Part shown: positions 22,202-23,159 of the stretch, one piece after another | Layout: the number at the start of each line of letters is the position of its first letter | How positions within the stretch are numbered: position 1 is the stretch's first letter | From: Actinomycetes bacterium | Lineage (GTDB): Bacteria; Actinomycetota; CALGFH01 | Assembly (NCBI GenBank): GCA_030146615.1 | Contig: JASLBL010000132.1 | Coordinates: 1-23,159, forward strand | Length of the DNA stretch: 23,159 nucleotides | Reading direction: 5' to 3' | The notes under the pieces: generated by a model | Seen by the model: only the letters and a program-made list of their open reading frames with translations | Database searches by the model: none | What the model was told of the DNA's origin: nothing | Program-made: the position numbers and the translations under genes

Positions 22202-22543
22202 CTAGGAGCCTCCGCTCGGGTGTGGGCCGAGCCTACCCCTGGAGCGCCGCCGGGAGGCGCGCTGGCGCTGGAGGCGCTTGACGAGCATGGGGTCATGGGC
22301 GATGGCCGCCGGGTCGTCGATCAGCCTGCTGAGGAGCTGATAGTAGGCGGTGGGGCCGACACCGAACTGGCGCCGGATGGCCTCCTCCTTGGCGCCGGCG
22401 TGCCGCCACCACTGGCGCTCGAACGCCAGGACGCTCCGCTCCCGCTCCCCGAGGGGACCGGCGGCGCCGGCCCGCTGGCCGGCCTCCGGCGCCCGGGGTG
22501 CGTCGGGGGCGCCGGTGTCCTGCTCCCATGCGTAGTTCTCCAC
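22202..22543 (-). CDS. DUF3263 domain protein
   Basis: The 113-aa protein has a DUF3263 core (about 31-95): LGERERSVLAFERQWWRHAGAKEEAIRRQFGVGPTAYYQLLSRLIDDPAA, then DPMLVKRLQRQRA. The first part looks like a sigma-region-4 or HTH-type helical unit, so a DNA-binding role is plausible but unproven. A basic tail (RASRRRSRGRLG) follows. The GTG at 22543 is chosen because GGGGGAG lies about 6 nt upstream; a start at 22615 would add 24 residues without family resemblance. It is the first gene of an operon with the LytR_C protein and lies downstream of a TTGCCC-N17-TACAGT promoter. Restricted, as far as I recall, to Actinobacteria, it supports the taxonomic call. Confidence 0.9.
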   Translation of the reverse strand: MENYAWEQDTGAPDAPRAPEAGQRAGAAGPLGERERSVLAFERQWWRHAGAKEEAIRRQFGVGPTAYYQLLSRLIDDPAAIAHDPMLVKRLQRQRASRRRSRGRLGPHPSGGS

Positions 22544-22633
22544 GTGCGCTCCCCCGCAGTTCTCCGGAGGCAGGGACCGGGCTGCGTCCCAGGACCAAGG
22601 GCATCGGACACGCAAGATCTAGTGCTGGAGGGG

Positions 22634-22662
22634 ACTGTAAGGGCTACATGTTGCGGGGGCAA
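22634..22662 (-). promoter_or_regulatory. Promoter of the DUF3263-LytR_C operon
   Basis: On the minus strand -35 TTGCCC (22662-22657), a 17-bp spacer, and -10 TACAGT (22639-22634). Both hexamers match the housekeeping consensus at four of six positions. The start point would be about 85 nt upstream of the GTG at 22543. Confidence 0.55.
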
Positions 22663-22699
22663 GCTGGGCCTGCAATTGCGCCGCCGGTGACCTCAGGAT

Positions 22700-22729
22700 T
22701 TGGCGAATCTCGCAGAAGCGCGCTACAGT
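22700..22729 (+). promoter_or_regulatory. Promoter of the right-edge secreted protein gene
   Basis: -35 TTGGCG (22700-22705), an 18-bp spacer and -10 TACAGT (22724-22729). Transcription would start near 22736, leaving a leader of about 145 nt before the TTG start. Confidence 0.55.
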
Positions 22730-22761
22730 CCGGGCCGTTTGGTCACGGAATGATCACTGGA

Positions 22762-22846
22762 CGGACACGTTTCGCCGTGGACGGCTCCTCCGATCCCCCA
22801 GTCGGAGGAGAGGGCGCCCCCCAGCTTCGCGCCCAACAGGTGTCCG
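22762..22846 (+). ncRNA. Candidate structured 5' leader (multibranch fold)
   Basis: A long-range helix CGGACAC (22762-22768) with GTGTCCG (22840-22846) encloses two hairpins. One is CTCCTCCGA/TCGGAGGAG (22785-22793 with 22802-22810, 9 bp); the other is GGGCGC/GCGCCC (22812-22817 with 22829-22834). It ends about 17 nt before the AAAGGAGG ribosome binding site. CTCCTCC could instead pair with that site, so a translational switch is conceivable. It does not match the SAM, c-di-AMP or c-di-GMP classes as I recall them. Confidence 0.45.
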
Positions 22847-22879
22847 GCCACCGAGGCGGGAGGAAAGGAGGACGGGCTC

Positions 22880-23159
22880 TTGCCGCCGTTGGGCGCTCGA
22901 CGGACCCCCCACCGTCGATGGCCGCGCCGCGCTGCCCGCAGCGTGCTGCTCGCCGCAATCGTGCTGCCCCTGACGGTGCTGTCAACCGGACCCATGACGG
23001 CAACGGCAACCCCGGCCTCCCCCGCCCGCCTCGAGGATCAGCTCGAACGGCAGAACCGCGAGGCGGATCAGCTGGTCGAGCAGTACAACCAGAGCAACGA
23101 GGCCCTCAAGGAGATCCGCCGGTCGCTCAAGGGCCTCCGCGCCGAGGCCAGCGGGGCCC
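22880..23159 (+). CDS. Secreted coiled-coil protein, N-terminal part (probable NlpC/P60-type hydrolase)
   Basis: The first 93 residues of a gene cut by the right edge. The start is TTG at 22880, chosen because AAAGGAGG (22864-22871) lies 8 nt upstream and the frame opens with a textbook signal peptide: an Arg-rich n-region (RRTPHRRWPRRAARS), a hydrophobic core (VLLAAIVLPLTVLSTG) and an Ala/Thr/Pro-rich cleavage zone. The mature start LEDQLERQNREADQLVEQYN is charged and heptad-like, a coiled coil typical of actinobacterial NlpC/P60 peptidoglycan hydrolases such as RipA. The catalytic domain would lie beyond the window, so the hydrolase call is inferred; other secreted coiled-coil proteins remain possible. 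Its leader is long and structured. Confidence 0.75.
   Translation, partial: MPPLGARRTPHRRWPRRAARSVLLAAIVLPLTVLSTGPMTATATPASPARLEDQLERQNREADQLVEQYNQSNEALKEIRRSLKGLRAEASGA

Larger units (their letters stand above)
22544..22879. other. 336-bp divergent intergenic region
   Basis: No gene is supported here. It holds two back-to-back sigma70-type promoters whose -10 boxes are both TACAGT, an untranslated leader of about 90 nt for the DUF3263 operon and a folded leader of about 145 nt for the right-edge gene. The part between the promoters (22663-22699) shows nothing I recognise. Confidence 0.7.

Noticed and set aside
22634..22645. Possible third copy of the sigma motif (CTGTAAGGGCT)
   Set aside because: It lacks the GAAAC block and is better explained as the -10 region of the minus-strand DUF3263 promoter.
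22736..22879. c-di-AMP (ydaO/yuaA) riboswitch before the wall-hydrolase-like gene
   Set aside because: The context is right, but the conserved core near the 3' side (a CGTCAGCTAAC-like block as I recall it) is missing.

Overview
The window is very GC-rich DNA (roughly 70% by eye), densely packed with short gaps, frequent GTG starts and many 4-bp start/stop overlaps. A CIRCE-controlled groEL, a DUF3263 plus LytR_C gene pair, a glucosyl-3-phosphoglycerate synthase, a class F-type sortase and leaderless-looking promoters all point to an actinobacterium (Actinomycetota). I cannot name the genus. A deep-branching or uncultured lineage is possible. It reads as core chromosome: I see no insertion sequence, prophage, CRISPR array, tRNA or rRNA.

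Layout, left to right. (1) The 3' part of an unrecognised gene, then clpP (+), then a NarL-type two-component pair (+). The kinase and regulator genes are separated by a gap that can form two mutually exclusive hairpins over the regulator's ribosome binding site. (2) A minus-strand run of groEL, larE, a small NIL-domain gene and an MFS exporter gene that carries an apparent 1-base deletion. groEL has a perfect CIRCE operator upstream and a terminator downstream. The last three genes are joined by GTGA overlaps. (3) A DoxX-like membrane protein, then a MerR regulator translationally coupled to a VIT/VWA-domain protein. A perfect 24-bp palindrome fills the merR promoter spacer. (4) A cell-envelope module on the minus strand: one polypeptide that combines an ECF sigma factor, a ZAS-type zinc motif, a transmembrane helix and BACON-like extracellular domains, followed by a proline-rich anchored surface protein and an overlapping sortase. 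The same bipartite DNA motif (13 bp, N4, 7 bp) lies upstream of both the sigma gene and the surface protein-sortase operon, so I infer an autoregulated surface-remodelling regulon. (5) A YfcD-like Nudix hydrolase (+) facing threonine synthase (-), which is preceded by a SAM-I riboswitch. (6) A compatible-solute block: gpgS and a HAD-type gpgP (+), an AI-2E/PerM family membrane protein (-) and a divergent GT20 trehalose-6-phosphate synthase (+). (7) A LytR_C envelope protein and DUF3263 protein (-), divergent from the start of a secreted coiled-coil protein (+) that runs off the right edge and is probably an NlpC/P60-type cell-wall hydrolase. Its leader can fold into a multibranched structure.

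The most novel-looking system is the membrane-tethered sigma factor with its candidate promoter motif and linked surface protein-sortase pair. Next are the SAM riboswitch on threonine synthase, the palindromic MerR switch and the structured leader of the right-edge gene.
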